This document shows positions 16,461 through 25,123 of a stretch of DNA of 64,000 nucleotides, one piece after another. The stretch lies in the NCBI RefSeq assembly GCF_014635085.1, contig NZ_BMCH01000005.1, positions 186,001 to 250,000 on the forward strand, given 5' to 3'. Positions within the stretch are counted from its first letter, which is position 1, and each line of letters opens with the position of its first letter. The translations under genes and the position numbers were made by a program. The stretch is from Asaia siamensis (lineage in GTDB: Bacteria; Pseudomonadota; Alphaproteobacteria; Acetobacterales; Acetobacteraceae). The notes beneath the pieces were generated by a model, which saw only the letters and a program-made list of their open reading frames with translations, made no database searches and had not been told where the DNA came from.

Positions 16461-16481
16461 ATGACCGAACCGAACGGTCAT
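16461..16481 (+). promoter_or_regulatory. Operator-like palindrome upstream of emr operon
   Basis: ATGACCG (16461-16467) and CGGTCAT (16475-16481) are perfect inverted arms around AACCGAA. A TATGCT -10-like element lies just upstream (16450-16455). The site is about 90 bases before the efflux start. Its size and ACCGAACGGT-like core resemble operators of TetR/AcrR-family repressors, which often control drug pumps, but no such regulator gene is present nearby. Confidence 0.5.
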
Positions 16482-16568
16482 TTTCAGATCAGACGATGAG
16501 ACGTTGGGTCGAGAGACCCGGAAACCGAGTTGCCCCCGCAAAGAGGGGGTAACGGCGAGAGGATGCAC

Positions 16569-17690
16569 ATGGCGCAGGGCGACGATCAGGATAATCGCGC
16601 ATCGCAGGGTGATGACGAGCAGAAGAACGATGCGGGTGGCAAGAAGGGCGGCAAGAAGAGCAGCCCTCTCAAGCGTATCATTCTGATTGCGGTCGTTATC
16701 GTTATTGCGATTGCCTGGCTGGGATACTGGCTGCTGACAAAAAACCAGATCGAGACGGACGATGCCTATACGGCGGGGCGCAAGATTTCTGTAGCACCGC
16801 ATGTAAACGGCTATGTCACGCAGCTTCTGGTGAACGACAACCAGTTCGTTCATGCGGGCCAACTGCTGGTCAAGATCGATGATCGCGACTACATCGCCTC
16901 GCTGCATAAGGCAGAAGCGAGCATTGCCCAGGCTCAGGCCAATTTTGCGGCAGCCACGCAGATGGTCATGGTGGCCAAGCAGAACTTCCCCGGTCGTCTG
17001 ATCGCGGCAAAGGGTGCGCTGGCTTCGGCCCAGGCCCAGCTTTTCAAGGCCGAGACGGATTACCGCCGTCAGCACAGCGTCTCGCGTGCAGCAACCACCC
17101 AGCAGGATATCGATTATTCGAAGGCCGCGCTCGATCAGGCCCATGCTGAAGTAATGCGCGCAGAAGGTGAGCTGCAGCAGGCAACCCCCGTCCAGCCGAA
17201 CATCGAGAATCAGGAAGCGACCATGAAGCAGCAGAACGCTGCGCTCAAGGCTGCCGAGGCTGACCTCGTTCAGGCCCAGTTGAATTACGGCTGGACCGAA
17301 GTACGCGCACCGCATGATGGCTGGATCTCGCAGCGTAACGTCGAGCAGGGCGATTTCGTCCAGACCGGCCAGAAGCTTTTCTCGGTCGTCGAGCCTGAAG
17401 TCTGGGTGGTGGCGAACTACAAGGAAACGCAGATCACCAAGATGCGTCCCGGCCATAAGGTCGAGATCGAGGTCGATGCCTATCCGAACCTCACACTGCA
17501 CGGTCATGTCGACTCGATTCAGCTCGGTGCCGGTGCAGCGTTCAGCGCCTTCCCGCCAGAGAACGCAACGGGCAACTTCGTGAAGATCGTTCAGCGCGTG
17601 CCGGTCAAGATCCTGATCGATAGCGGGCTCGATCCGAATGTGCCCCTGCCTCTGGGCGTTTCTGTCGTGCCGACGGTGACGATTCCATGA
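16569..17690 (+). CDS. emrA: EmrA-type membrane fusion (periplasmic adaptor) protein
   Basis: 373 residues from the ATG at 16569, chosen because GAGAGG sits seven bases upstream, too close to the ATG at 16563. A charged, glycine/lysine-rich cytosolic head (1-33) precedes one membrane anchor (IILIAVVIVIAIAWLGYWLL). Then come the biotinyl-lipoyl half motif ETDDAYTAGRKISVAPHVNG, a long alanine/glutamine-rich coiled coil (about 100-245), the second lipoyl half (VRAPHDGWISQRNVEQGDFV) and a beta-barrel domain. It bridges the inner-membrane pump to the outer membrane. Overlaps the pump gene by 4 nt. Confidence 0.92.
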   Translation: MAQGDDQDNRASQGDDEQKNDAGGKKGGKKSSPLKRIILIAVVIVIAIAWLGYWLLTKNQIETDDAYTAGRKISVAPHVNGYVTQLLVNDNQFVHAGQLLVKIDDRDYIASLHKAEASIAQAQANFAAATQMVMVAKQNFPGRLIAAKGALASAQAQLFKAETDYRRQHSVSRAATTQQDIDYSKAALDQAHAEVMRAEGELQQATPVQPNIENQEATMKQQNAALKAAEADLVQAQLNYGWTEVRAPHDGWISQRNVEQGDFVQTGQKLFSVVEPEVWVVANYKETQITKMRPGHKVEIEVDAYPNLTLHGHVDSIQLGAGAAFSAFPPENATGNFVKIVQRVPVKILIDSGLDPNVPLPLGVSVVPTVTIP

Positions 17691-19270
17691 GCGATGCGTC
17701 CAGCGACAACAAGGACCACTCCAGCTGGAAGCCCAAAGCGAACCCCTGGCTGATTGCTGTGGTGGTGACGCTGGGCGCTTTCATGGAGGTGCTCGACACC
17801 ACCATCATCAACGTGGCGCTCCCGCATATCTCGGGTGCGCTCGGCAGTTCCTATGATGATGCCACCTGGGCGCTCACCTCCTATCTGGTGGCGAATGGTA
17901 TCGTGCTGACCATCTCGGCATGGTTCGGCAAGCTGCTGGGGCGCAAGCGCTATTTCCTTATCTGTATTGCCATGTTCACGGTCTCGTCCTTCCTGTGTGG
18001 ATTGTCGACGAGCCTGCCCATGCTGATCATCTTCCGTCTGATGCAGGGTTTCTTCGGGGGTGGTCTGCAGCCGAACCAGCAATCGATCATTCTCGATACC
18101 TTCCCGCCGGAAAAACGGGGTGCGGCTTTTGGCCTGACGGCCATCGCGACCATTGTGGCACCTATTCTCGGTCCGCTGCTTGGCGGCTATCTGGTCGATA
18201 ACTATTCCTGGCGCTGGATCTTCTACGTCAATGTGCCCTTCGGCATCCTGACGCTGATCGGTGTTTCCGCCCTGGTGGAAGATCCGCCATGGGAAAAGCA
18301 GAAGCGCGAGAAGGTTGACGTGATCGGCATCTGCCTGATCTCGCTCGGTCTGGGTTGCCTCGAAATCATGGCCGATCGTGGCGAGGATGACGACTGGTTC
18401 GGCTCGCCCTTTATCATCACCATGGCCGCACTGGGTGTGGCGGGTGTGGTCGGTGCCGTCATCTGGCTGCTTCGGGCCAAGAATCCGCTCCTGAACCTTG
18501 CCATTTTCAAGGACCGCAACTTTGCCGTTGGCACGTTCCTGATGGCCATGGTCGGTGGACTGCTCTACGCCTCGGCCATTATCGTGCCCCAGTTCGCCCA
18601 GCAGGTTCTTGGCTATACGGCCACGATCTCAGGCGAAGTGCTGGCGCCGGGCGGGGCAGTGATCATCTGTCTCATTCCCATTGTCGGCAAGCTGATGGGT
18701 TTTGTGCAGGTACGTAACCTGATTGCCTTCGGGTTCTTCCTGATGGGGCTCGCGATGTTCTACTCGGCCCATCTCGTGCCGACGACGAGCTACGCCCATC
18801 TGGTGGAGTATCGAATTTTCCAGACCTCGGCTCTGGCCTTTCTGTTCGTGCCGATCTCGACCATTGCCTATTCCACCCTGCCAAAAGAGCTGAATTCCGA
18901 CGCATCGGCCATGTTCAGCATGTCGCGAAACTATATCGGCTCGCTTGCCATTTCTCTCGCGACGGCTGCCATTACCGAAACCAAGCAGATCAGGCAGAGC
19001 CTGATGGCCCATTGGTCTTCGGACTATAACGCCAATGGTCAGGACTATCTCAACACGGTGCAGAAGGTGGCGACCGATGCGGGCATGACCTCATCATCGG
19101 CGCATCAATTCGCCATACACAGCTATTATCAGAGCTTCATGCAGCAGGTTTCCATGGTGGCCTATAACCAGACCTTCATGGTGATCGGGATCATGGCGTT
19201 CTGCGTCGTGCCGTTCTGCTTCCTGCTCTCCCCTGTGGCCAAGAAAGGTCCGGCCGGAGGTGCCCATTAA
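17687..19270 (+). CDS. emrB: EmrB/QacA-type drug:proton antiporter (MFS, DHA2, 14 helices)
   Basis: 527-residue inner-membrane transporter. DHA2 hallmarks are visible: LDTTIINVALPHISG (motif D1 in helix 1), GRKRYFLI (motif A), LIIFRLMQGFFGGGLQPNQ (motif B) and GPLLGGYLVDNYSWRWIFYVNVPFG (motif C and the RWIFxxNxP signature). It would export hydrophobic drugs or organic acids in exchange for protons. Coupled to emrA through an ATGA overlap and to the outer-membrane factor gene through TAATG. Confidence 0.93.
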   Translation: MSDASSDNKDHSSWKPKANPWLIAVVVTLGAFMEVLDTTIINVALPHISGALGSSYDDATWALTSYLVANGIVLTISAWFGKLLGRKRYFLICIAMFTVSSFLCGLSTSLPMLIIFRLMQGFFGGGLQPNQQSIILDTFPPEKRGAAFGLTAIATIVAPILGPLLGGYLVDNYSWRWIFYVNVPFGILTLIGVSALVEDPPWEKQKREKVDVIGICLISLGLGCLEIMADRGEDDDWFGSPFIITMAALGVAGVVGAVIWLLRAKNPLLNLAIFKDRNFAVGTFLMAMVGGLLYASAIIVPQFAQQVLGYTATISGEVLAPGGAVIICLIPIVGKLMGFVQVRNLIAFGFFLMGLAMFYSAHLVPTTSYAHLVEYRIFQTSALAFLFVPISTIAYSTLPKELNSDASAMFSMSRNYIGSLAISLATAAITETKQIRQSLMAHWSSDYNANGQDYLNTVQKVATDAGMTSSSAHQFAIHSYYQSFMQQVSMVAYNQTFMVIGIMAFCVVPFCFLLSPVAKKGPAGGAH

Positions 19271-20886
19271 TGACTAATCTCATGCTTTTCTGGAGCCACG
19301 CCTTGAAGACAGGCCGTTCCCCGCGCGCGCTGATGCTGAGCGGCGCTTCGCTCGCCATGGCGCTTACCCTGCCAGGCTGTGTCGGGCCGAAATATCAGAA
19401 GCCCGATCTGTGGTCGCCCAGCCAGTATGACATGCATGCCCGTTCGGGGCAGGCTGGCAGCCAGACCACGGCGGATGCGCCCGATCCGAACTGGTGGAAG
19501 ATCTTCAACGATCCGACCCTGACCTCGCTCGAAACCCGTCTGGCAACCCAGAACCTCGATATCCAGCGTGCGGCAGCGCAGCTCGCACAGAGCCGCGCCC
19601 AGCTCATGATGGCAGGCGCCGAGCGTTTTCCGGGTCTTTCGGCAAGCGGCTCGTATACGCGCTCGCAATACAGCACCAAGTCGCTGCAGCGTATTCTCTC
19701 CGGGGTGGCAAAGGATAACAGCGCGGCTCTCGGTCAACAGCGCGCGACCCTGCTCGATCAGAGCGTTGGTGACGCCACGATTCCTCTGCTTAACCAGTGG
19801 AAATATTCCATCGACGCGCAATATGAGGTCGATCTCTGGGGACGTGTGGCGCGTCAGTATGAAGCCGCCAAGGCCGATCTGCAGGCGACCGACGAAGAGC
19901 GTCGTGGTATTCTGATCGCGCAGCAGGCCGATATGGCCAATGACTATCTGACGCTGCGCGGGCTTCAGGAGCAGCTGCGTATCACCAAAGCCAATCGGGA
20001 TACGCAGGCCCAGACACTCTCCCTCGCAAAGGAGCGTCAGAAAACCGGTCTCGTGACCGAGCTGGATGTCACCAGCGCAGAGTCGCAGCTTGACTCTACC
20101 ACGGCGCAGATTGCCCAGACCGAGCAGCGCATCGAGCAGCAGATCAATGCCATCAGCCTGTTGCTGGGGGCCCCTCCCGGCACGCTCAATGACGAGCTGA
20201 CACGGACGGCCGGTATTCCGGTTGTGCCGCCTCGCGTGCCGGTCGGTGTACCTTCGGAACTGGCGCAGCGTCGCCCAGATATCCGTCAGGCCGAGGCGCA
20301 GCTTCATGCAGCTGTGGCCAATGTGGCCGAGGCAGAAGCCGAGTTCTATCCCAAGATCACGCTCAATGCCGATTTCGGGCTGCAATCGCTGTCTTTCCGC
20401 GATCTCGGTTTCTGGAATGCACGCGCGTGGAATATCGGCCCGTCCATCTCCCTGCCGATCTTTCAGGGTGGGCGTCTGCGCGGTCAGCTGATGCTCAATC
20501 GCTATGCCCAGAAGGCAGCGGCCATTACCTATCGTCAGACCGTGCTGGGTGCGTGGCGTGATGTCGATAATGCGCTGATTGCCTATCGTGACGAGCAGCG
20601 TCGCCGGGATGGGCTGCAGGGTGCCGTGAACGCAGGGCAGCGCGCCCTGCATCTGGCGCAGGAGCAGTATCGCAGCGGCCTGACCACCTATCTGAACGTG
20701 CTCTCGGCGCAGCGTGACCTGCTTTCGGCACAATTGCAGCTTGCTGACAGCACCACGACGATCGCGAGCAATCTGGCGCATCTGTATAATGCCCTGGGTG
20801 GCGGCTGGGAAACGCAGTTCCCGCAAGACAAACCCGAAGATGCAACAATCCGGCAGCATGGCGGTGACAGTCTCCGCCATGCCTGA
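19270..20886 (+). CDS. NodT-family outer-membrane efflux lipoprotein
   Basis: 538 residues. The N-terminus has a positively charged start, a hydrophobic stretch and the lipobox LPGC (Cys near residue 37), so it is a lipoprotein. The VGPKYQKPDL segment after the lipobox and the two outer-membrane-efflux repeats with long alpha-helical, glutamine/alanine-rich stretches (QLAQSRAQLMMAGAERFPGL; AVANVAEAEAEFYPKITL) are typical of TolC/NodT channels. It completes the tripartite pump encoded by the two genes before it, and might also serve the metal RND pump at 49.5 kb, which has no channel gene of its own. Confidence 0.92.
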   Translation: MTNLMLFWSHALKTGRSPRALMLSGASLAMALTLPGCVGPKYQKPDLWSPSQYDMHARSGQAGSQTTADAPDPNWWKIFNDPTLTSLETRLATQNLDIQRAAAQLAQSRAQLMMAGAERFPGLSASGSYTRSQYSTKSLQRILSGVAKDNSAALGQQRATLLDQSVGDATIPLLNQWKYSIDAQYEVDLWGRVARQYEAAKADLQATDEERRGILIAQQADMANDYLTLRGLQEQLRITKANRDTQAQTLSLAKERQKTGLVTELDVTSAESQLDSTTAQIAQTEQRIEQQINAISLLLGAPPGTLNDELTRTAGIPVVPPRVPVGVPSELAQRRPDIRQAEAQLHAAVANVAEAEAEFYPKITLNADFGLQSLSFRDLGFWNARAWNIGPSISLPIFQGGRLRGQLMLNRYAQKAAAITYRQTVLGAWRDVDNALIAYRDEQRRRDGLQGAVNAGQRALHLAQEQYRSGLTTYLNVLSAQRDLLSAQLQLADSTTTIASNLAHLYNALGGGWETQFPQDKPEDATIRQHGGDSLRHA

Positions 20887-20943
20887 TCACAATATTGTTT
20901 GAGATATGTAAAATAATTCGGTGATCTATTTGCCGTGATAGGC

Positions 20944-20978
20944 TTTCTCCCTCCTGCTCATTGAGTCAGAGGGAGAAA
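20944..20978 (+). promoter_or_regulatory. Perfect hairpin sequestering the zwf ribosome-binding site
   Basis: TTTCTCCCTC (20944-20953) pairs without mismatch with GAGGGAGAAA (20969-20978), leaving a 15-base loop. The right arm contains the AGGGAG Shine-Dalgarno of zwf, five bases before the ATG at 20983. In the folded RNA the site is closed, so translation would need opening by a factor, temperature or an upstream ribosome. No T-run follows, so it is not a terminator. Confidence 0.65.
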
Positions 20979-20982
20979 CGTC

Positions 20983-22485
20983 ATGTCGACCACTACTGAA
21001 CAGCTTGGCAATGCTCTGGGAAATGCGTCCGAGCCACAGCCCTGCAAGCTGGTCATCTTCGGCGCCGGTGGCGATCTGACCCGGCGTCTGCTTCTTCCCT
21101 CTCTCTATGATCTTGCTGTGGCTGGCGCACTGCCCGCCGATTTCCAGATCATCGCCGTCGATCGTGCCGAGCAGACCGGGAAGGACTGGGCCGCAAAACT
21201 GTTCTCACTGGCCGAGCAGGATGCAAAAGACCCTTCCGCAGAGTTCTCATGCCCCCATCTCGACCGGGCGGTCTGGGATCGTGTGACGTCTGGCGCGCTT
21301 TATCTGTCGGGCGATTTCACCCAGGCAGACATCTACACCACGTTGCGTGAAACGCTTGGTGCCGGGAATGTCATCTTCTACCTCGCCGTTGCGTCGCGCT
21401 TCTTCGCTCGCATCGCGACCGGGCTGGGGCAGGGCGGCCTGCTGAAGGAGGGGCGCGGCTTCCGTCGTCTCATTGTCGAGAAGCCCTTCGGTCGCGATCT
21501 CGCCTCGGCACGTGAACTGGATGGTGTGCTGCGCGCCCAGGCCGATGAAAGCCAGATCTACCGGATCGATCATTTTCTCGGCAAGGAAGCCAATCAGGGC
21601 ATCATGATTGCCCGCTTCTCGAATGTGTTGTTCGAGCCGATCTGGCGCCGTGAGTATATCGATCACGTGCAGATCACCGCCGCCGAGACGATTGGCGTCG
21701 AGCAGCGCGGGGCGTTTTACGAACATACGGGCGCGTTGCGCGACATGGTGCCCAATCATCTTTTTGTCCTGCTGAGCCTGATCGCGATGGAGCCGCCGTC
21801 GTCGCTCTCGGCTGATGCTGTGAGGCAGGAAAAGACGCGGCTTCTGCAGGCCATACGCCCGATACGGGATGAGGATTATGTGCCGGGGCAATATGCTGCG
21901 GGTCAGATCGAGGGGAGATCGGTGCCCGGCTATCGCAGCGAGCCCGGTGTCGCAGCTGACAGCCAGACCGAGACTTTTGCTGCCATGAAGCTGTTCATCG
22001 ATAACTGGCGCTGGGGCGGTGTGCCTTTCTATCTGCGTACCGGCAAGCGCATGTCAGGCCGACGCACTGAAATCAATGTTGTCTTCAAAAAGCCACCTTA
22101 TGCCCTGTTCAATCAGAACATGGACGACCCGCGTATCGGCAATGTCATCCGTTTTCTGCTCGACCCGGTGCGGGGTGTCTCGATCGATTTCGATGCCAAG
22201 CAGCCCGGTCTGGAAGAAGAGATTGCGCCGGTAAGCAGTCGGTTTCTGTATGACGACTTCTTCAGGAAGGCTCCCAATGTCGGCTACGAGGCATTGCTGC
22301 ATGACTGCATGGCGGGCAATCAGATGCTCTTTCAGAGTGCCGAGACCATCGAGGCGGCCTGGAGGGCGATTGATGCGATCGTCACACCTGAGGCGCCGTA
22401 TCCCTATAAGGCTGGCTCTGAAGGGCCCGACGAGGCGATGGCCCTGCTTGAGCGTGACGGAAGACGCTGGATTCCGGTCAAATAA
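20983..22485 (+). CDS. zwf: Glucose-6-phosphate 1-dehydrogenase
   Basis: 500 residues, normal length. It oxidises glucose-6-phosphate to 6-phosphogluconolactone with NAD(P)+, the entry to the oxidative pentose phosphate and Entner-Doudoroff routes that dominate sugar use in acetic acid bacteria. Motifs: nucleotide-binding FGAGGDLTRRLLLPSLYDL (family GxxGDLAxRKL), EKPFGRDLASA, and the active-site signature RIDHFLGKE with the catalytic histidine; Tyr is replaced by Phe in the usual RIDHYLGKE. The ribosome-binding site lies in a hairpin (see 20944). A GH15 gene follows on the same strand after 99 bases. Confidence 0.96.
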   Translation: MSTTTEQLGNALGNASEPQPCKLVIFGAGGDLTRRLLLPSLYDLAVAGALPADFQIIAVDRAEQTGKDWAAKLFSLAEQDAKDPSAEFSCPHLDRAVWDRVTSGALYLSGDFTQADIYTTLRETLGAGNVIFYLAVASRFFARIATGLGQGGLLKEGRGFRRLIVEKPFGRDLASARELDGVLRAQADESQIYRIDHFLGKEANQGIMIARFSNVLFEPIWRREYIDHVQITAAETIGVEQRGAFYEHTGALRDMVPNHLFVLLSLIAMEPPSSLSADAVRQEKTRLLQAIRPIRDEDYVPGQYAAGQIEGRSVPGYRSEPGVAADSQTETFAAMKLFIDNWRWGGVPFYLRTGKRMSGRRTEINVVFKKPPYALFNQNMDDPRIGNVIRFLLDPVRGVSIDFDAKQPGLEEEIAPVSSRFLYDDFFRKAPNVGYEALLHDCMAGNQMLFQSAETIEAAWRAIDAIVTPEAPYPYKAGSEGPDEAMALLERDGRRWIPVK

Positions 22486-22501
22486 TCCTGTGCTTTTATT
22501 G

Positions 22502-22523
22502 CCCGGCAGGTAAGAATGCCGGG
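22502..22523 (+). terminator. Stem-loop after zwf, possible weak terminator
   Basis: CCCGGCA (22502-22508) and TGCCGGG (22517-22523) form a 7-bp stem 17 bases past the zwf stop. A T-run is absent. A second, AT-rich dyad CCTGTTTT...AAAACAAGG follows at 22532-22549. They may attenuate transcription into the GH15 gene or be RNA-stability elements. Confidence 0.35.
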
Positions 22524-22584
22524 TCGATAAGCCTGTTTTCAAAACAAGGTCTCCGTAAAAGGGCCTCGGTCGAAAGAACTGACG

Positions 22585-24399
22585 ATGAGTATGGCAATCG
22601 AAAATCATGCCGTGATCGGCGATCTGCGTACGACCGCTCTGGTCGCGCTCAACGGTTCGATCGATTTCATGTGCTGGCCGCGTTTTGATTCCCCGAGCGT
22701 TTTCGCTTCGCTTCTCGAGCCGAGTGCGGGGTTCTTCGAACTCGCACCTGTGCTTGAAGGGGGCAGGTTCCGCCAGTTCTACGTGCCTGACACCAATGTT
22801 CTGCTGACACGCGTACTCTCGCCCGAAGGTGTGAGTGAGATCTCCGATTTCATGACGCTGGCTCCCGATTATCCCGAACAGCGCGTGATCCGGCGGGTGA
22901 AAGCGATACGTGGTACGCTGAAATTCCGGCTGCACTGCGCCCCGCGCTTTGATTATGCCCGCGTCGGGCACAAGGCCCGCGTGCTGAATGACCGCGTGAT
23001 CCTGTTCGAGCCGATGCGCGACGACCTGCCGACCCTGCGCATAAGTTCGACCATTCCCATGACGGTGGTCGAGGGCGATGCCTGCGCCGAGTTCGTGCTG
23101 CAGCTGAACGAAACAGCGACGTTCATGCTAGACAGCCTCACGACCGACGAAAATCTCTGCCTCGAAGACCACTGGACCTCTACTGCGTTCAAGGCGACGG
23201 CCAATTACTGGATCGATTGGGTGGCACGTGCGAGCTATCACGGTCGCTGGCACGACCAGATCACGCGCTCGACCCTGGCGCTCAAGCTGCTGACCTCGGC
23301 AGAGCATGGCTCGATGGTCGCTGCTGCGACGTTCGGTCTGCCGGAAGACCCCGGTGGCATACGCAACTGGGACTACCGTTACTGCTGGGTCCGCGACTCG
23401 TCTTTCATGGTCTATGCCTTCATGAAAACGGGCCATACCGAAGAGGCCACCGCCTTCATTCGCTGGTTGCACCAGCGTCGCCTCGAGGCTCAGCCCGGCG
23501 AAGCACGTCTGAAGGTCATGTATGCCATTGATGGCAAGGCTTTCGTGCCCGAGACGGATCTGACCCATTTCAGAGGCTTCCGTAATTCGCGCCCTGTGCG
23601 CATCGGTAACGGGGCGGAAGACCAGCTTCAGCTCGATATCATCGGTGAGATGATGGACGCCGTTTATCATGCCGATCGTCATTGTGAGCGGCTGAGCTGG
23701 AAAGCATGGGAGTCGATTGCCGAAGGTATTGACTGGCTGTGCCTCAACTGGAATCAGCCAGACGAAAGTATATGGGAAGTAAGGGGTGGGAAAAAACATT
23801 TCCTTTTTTCGCGTATCATGTGCTGGGTTGCACTGGACCGGGCCATTCGTCTGTCGGAAGAGCGCGGATTTCCTGCCAGGATTGCCGTCTGGGTGCGCGA
23901 GCGCAATGCCATCTACATGGATGTCCAGAATAATTTCTGGAGCGAGGAACTGGGATATTTCGTCCAGTACAAGGGAGGCACGGCGATTGACGCCTCATGC
24001 CTGCTGATGCCGCTCATGGGTTTCATTGGCGATCATGATCCGCGATGGGCCTCGACTCTGCGCGCCGTAGGTGACCAGTTGCTCGATGACAGTCATGTCT
24101 TTCGTTACCATGTGGCCGAAGGCAATAATGATGACGGGCTGGAAGGGCGTGAGGGCACGTTCACCATGTGCTCCTTTTGGTACATTGAATGTCTGGCCCG
24201 CTCGGGCGACCTGCTGATGGCGCGTTTCCTTTTCGACAAGACGCTGTCTTACGCCAACCATGTCGGCCTGTTTTCAGAGGAAATCGGCCCGGCAGGCGAG
24301 CATCTGGGTAATTTCCCCCAGGCTTTCACCCATCTGGCGCTGATCAGGGCCGGTCAATATCTGGATCAGGTAATATATCGCGACAAAGGTTTCAGTTGA
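22585..24399 (+). CDS. Glycoside hydrolase family 15 protein (glucoamylase/trehalase-like)
   Basis: 604 residues with no signal peptide, so probably cytosolic. The N-terminal beta-sandwich domain begins IENHAVIGDLRTTALVALNGSIDFMCWPRFDSP, a start typical of bacterial GH15 proteins. The catalytic (alpha/alpha)6 barrel follows with GIRNWDYRYCWVRDSSF, NGAEDQLQLDIIGE (general acid region) and LFSEEIGPAGEHLGNFPQAF (general base region). Members hydrolyse alpha-glucosidic bonds of trehalose or maltooligosaccharides, which would feed glucose to the zwf route encoded upstream. The substrate is not determinable by eye. Its last codons overlap the first Fur-like box. Confidence 0.9.
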   Translation: MSMAIENHAVIGDLRTTALVALNGSIDFMCWPRFDSPSVFASLLEPSAGFFELAPVLEGGRFRQFYVPDTNVLLTRVLSPEGVSEISDFMTLAPDYPEQRVIRRVKAIRGTLKFRLHCAPRFDYARVGHKARVLNDRVILFEPMRDDLPTLRISSTIPMTVVEGDACAEFVLQLNETATFMLDSLTTDENLCLEDHWTSTAFKATANYWIDWVARASYHGRWHDQITRSTLALKLLTSAEHGSMVAAATFGLPEDPGGIRNWDYRYCWVRDSSFMVYAFMKTGHTEEATAFIRWLHQRRLEAQPGEARLKVMYAIDGKAFVPETDLTHFRGFRNSRPVRIGNGAEDQLQLDIIGEMMDAVYHADRHCERLSWKAWESIAEGIDWLCLNWNQPDESIWEVRGGKKHFLFSRIMCWVALDRAIRLSEERGFPARIAVWVRERNAIYMDVQNNFWSEELGYFVQYKGGTAIDASCLLMPLMGFIGDHDPRWASTLRAVGDQLLDDSHVFRYHVAEGNNDDGLEGREGTFTMCSFWYIECLARSGDLLMARFLFDKTLSYANHVGLFSEEIGPAGEHLGNFPQAFTHLALIRAGQYLDQVIYRDKGFS

Positions 24400-24466
24400 G
24401 AATCAGTATCAAATAAGTGTCGATACTTCTCAAAAAATCGGCACAGAAGTTGATAATCAGTATCAA
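24394..24466 (+). promoter_or_regulatory. Tandem Fur-box-like sites upstream of the nuo operon
   Basis: AGTTGAGAATCAGTATCAA (24394-24412) and AGTTGATAATCAGTATCAA (24448-24466) differ at one base. The core of the second, TGATAATCAGTATCA, matches the Fur 7-1-7 dyad TGATAAT-N-ATTATCA with one mismatch; the first has two. They are 54 bases apart, about five helical turns. The first overlaps the GH15 stop codon; the second lies about 190 bases before nuoA. Complex I is rich in iron-sulfur clusters, so iron-responsive control is plausible but untested. Confidence 0.55.
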
Positions 24467-24653
24467 CAAAAAGAGGACCACACCAATACCTAATTGATCA
24501 CGGCTTCGTGTGTTCTCGGTCAGGTGATAGGCAGGCACTTGATGTGATGCTAGGCAATGGCGCAGAAAAAACCTCTCGACCATTGGCTTTTTAGTTCCGT
24601 TCGGGCGTTTCGGCGCTCTGGTGGACTTTGGCCATTGGTCCCGTCGGGAATAG

Positions 24654-25121
24654 GTGGTTGCGCCAGTGTCTCAGTTTCTCGCAGATCATGCTTTAGCGAT
24701 CTACGTGGCCTTTACGGTCATTTTCCTTTGCATCGTGGTGGCGCTGTCTGCTGCTCTTGGGCCTCGCCGTGTCGGTGCTGCACGCGGGCGGTCGATGAGT
24801 CTGCCCTACGAGTCAGGTATCCTCTCAACAGGATCAGCGCGTATCCGTCTGCCGGTTCAGTACTATCTGCTGGCCGTGTTCTTCGTGATTTTCGACGTTG
24901 AAAGCGTGTTCATCTACTCATGGGCCTCCGTGGTGGTCGAGGCAGGCTGGGCCGCCTTCATCTCGGTTGCGACCTTTGTCGTCTTTCTGACGCTCGCTCT
25001 GATCTATCTCTGGCGCAGTGGTGCTCTTGAATGGGGCCCCAAGCATCGCCGCATGCCGGTCAAGGTGCCGCCCAACTCCCCCGTCGAACTTGTCAAAATC
25101 CCCGAGCGCGAGGTCGTATAA
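24654..25121 (+). CDS. nuoA: NADH-quinone oxidoreductase subunit A
   Basis: 155 residues, GTG start at 24654; a second GTG four codons on is an alternative. Three-helix membrane subunit of complex I. Family hallmarks are [39 protein letters not shown], with the conserved acidic residues after the cysteine-replaced loop (YESGI rather than the YECG found in many homologues, as in E. coli), and a soluble tail ending in PEREVV. First gene of a 13-gene operon, two bases from nuoB. Confidence 0.95.
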   Translation: MVAPVSQFLADHALAIYVAFTVIFLCIVVALSAALGPRRVGAARGRSMSLPYESGILSTGSARIRLPVQYYLLAVFFVIFDVESVFIYSWASVVVEAGWAAFISVATFVVFLTLALIYLWRSGALEWGPKHRRMPVKVPPNSPVELVKIPEREVV

Positions 25122-25123
25122 CG

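Larger units (their letters stand above)
16073..16568. other. Divergent control region between moeA and the emr operon
   Basis: 496 bases without a gene. They must hold the promoters of the minus-strand molybdenum operon and the plus-strand efflux operon. Two symmetric elements (16319-16344 and 16461-16481) are listed separately. I looked for a molybdenum-cofactor riboswitch on the minus strand. There are hairpin-forming segments (for example AGGCGTT ... AACGCGCCT) but not enough of the consensus to call one. Confidence 0.5.

Noticed and set aside
19267-20880. Open frame of 537 codons on the minus strand opposite the outer-membrane factor
   Set aside because: Antisense shadow of a well-supported gene; the GC-rich codon bias keeps the opposite frame open.
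24392-24583. Minus-strand 63-codon hydrophobic frame upstream of nuoA
   Set aside because: It coincides with the AT-rich Fur-like sites, has no ribosome-binding site and no family resemblance; the hydrophobicity comes from the AT-rich sequence.
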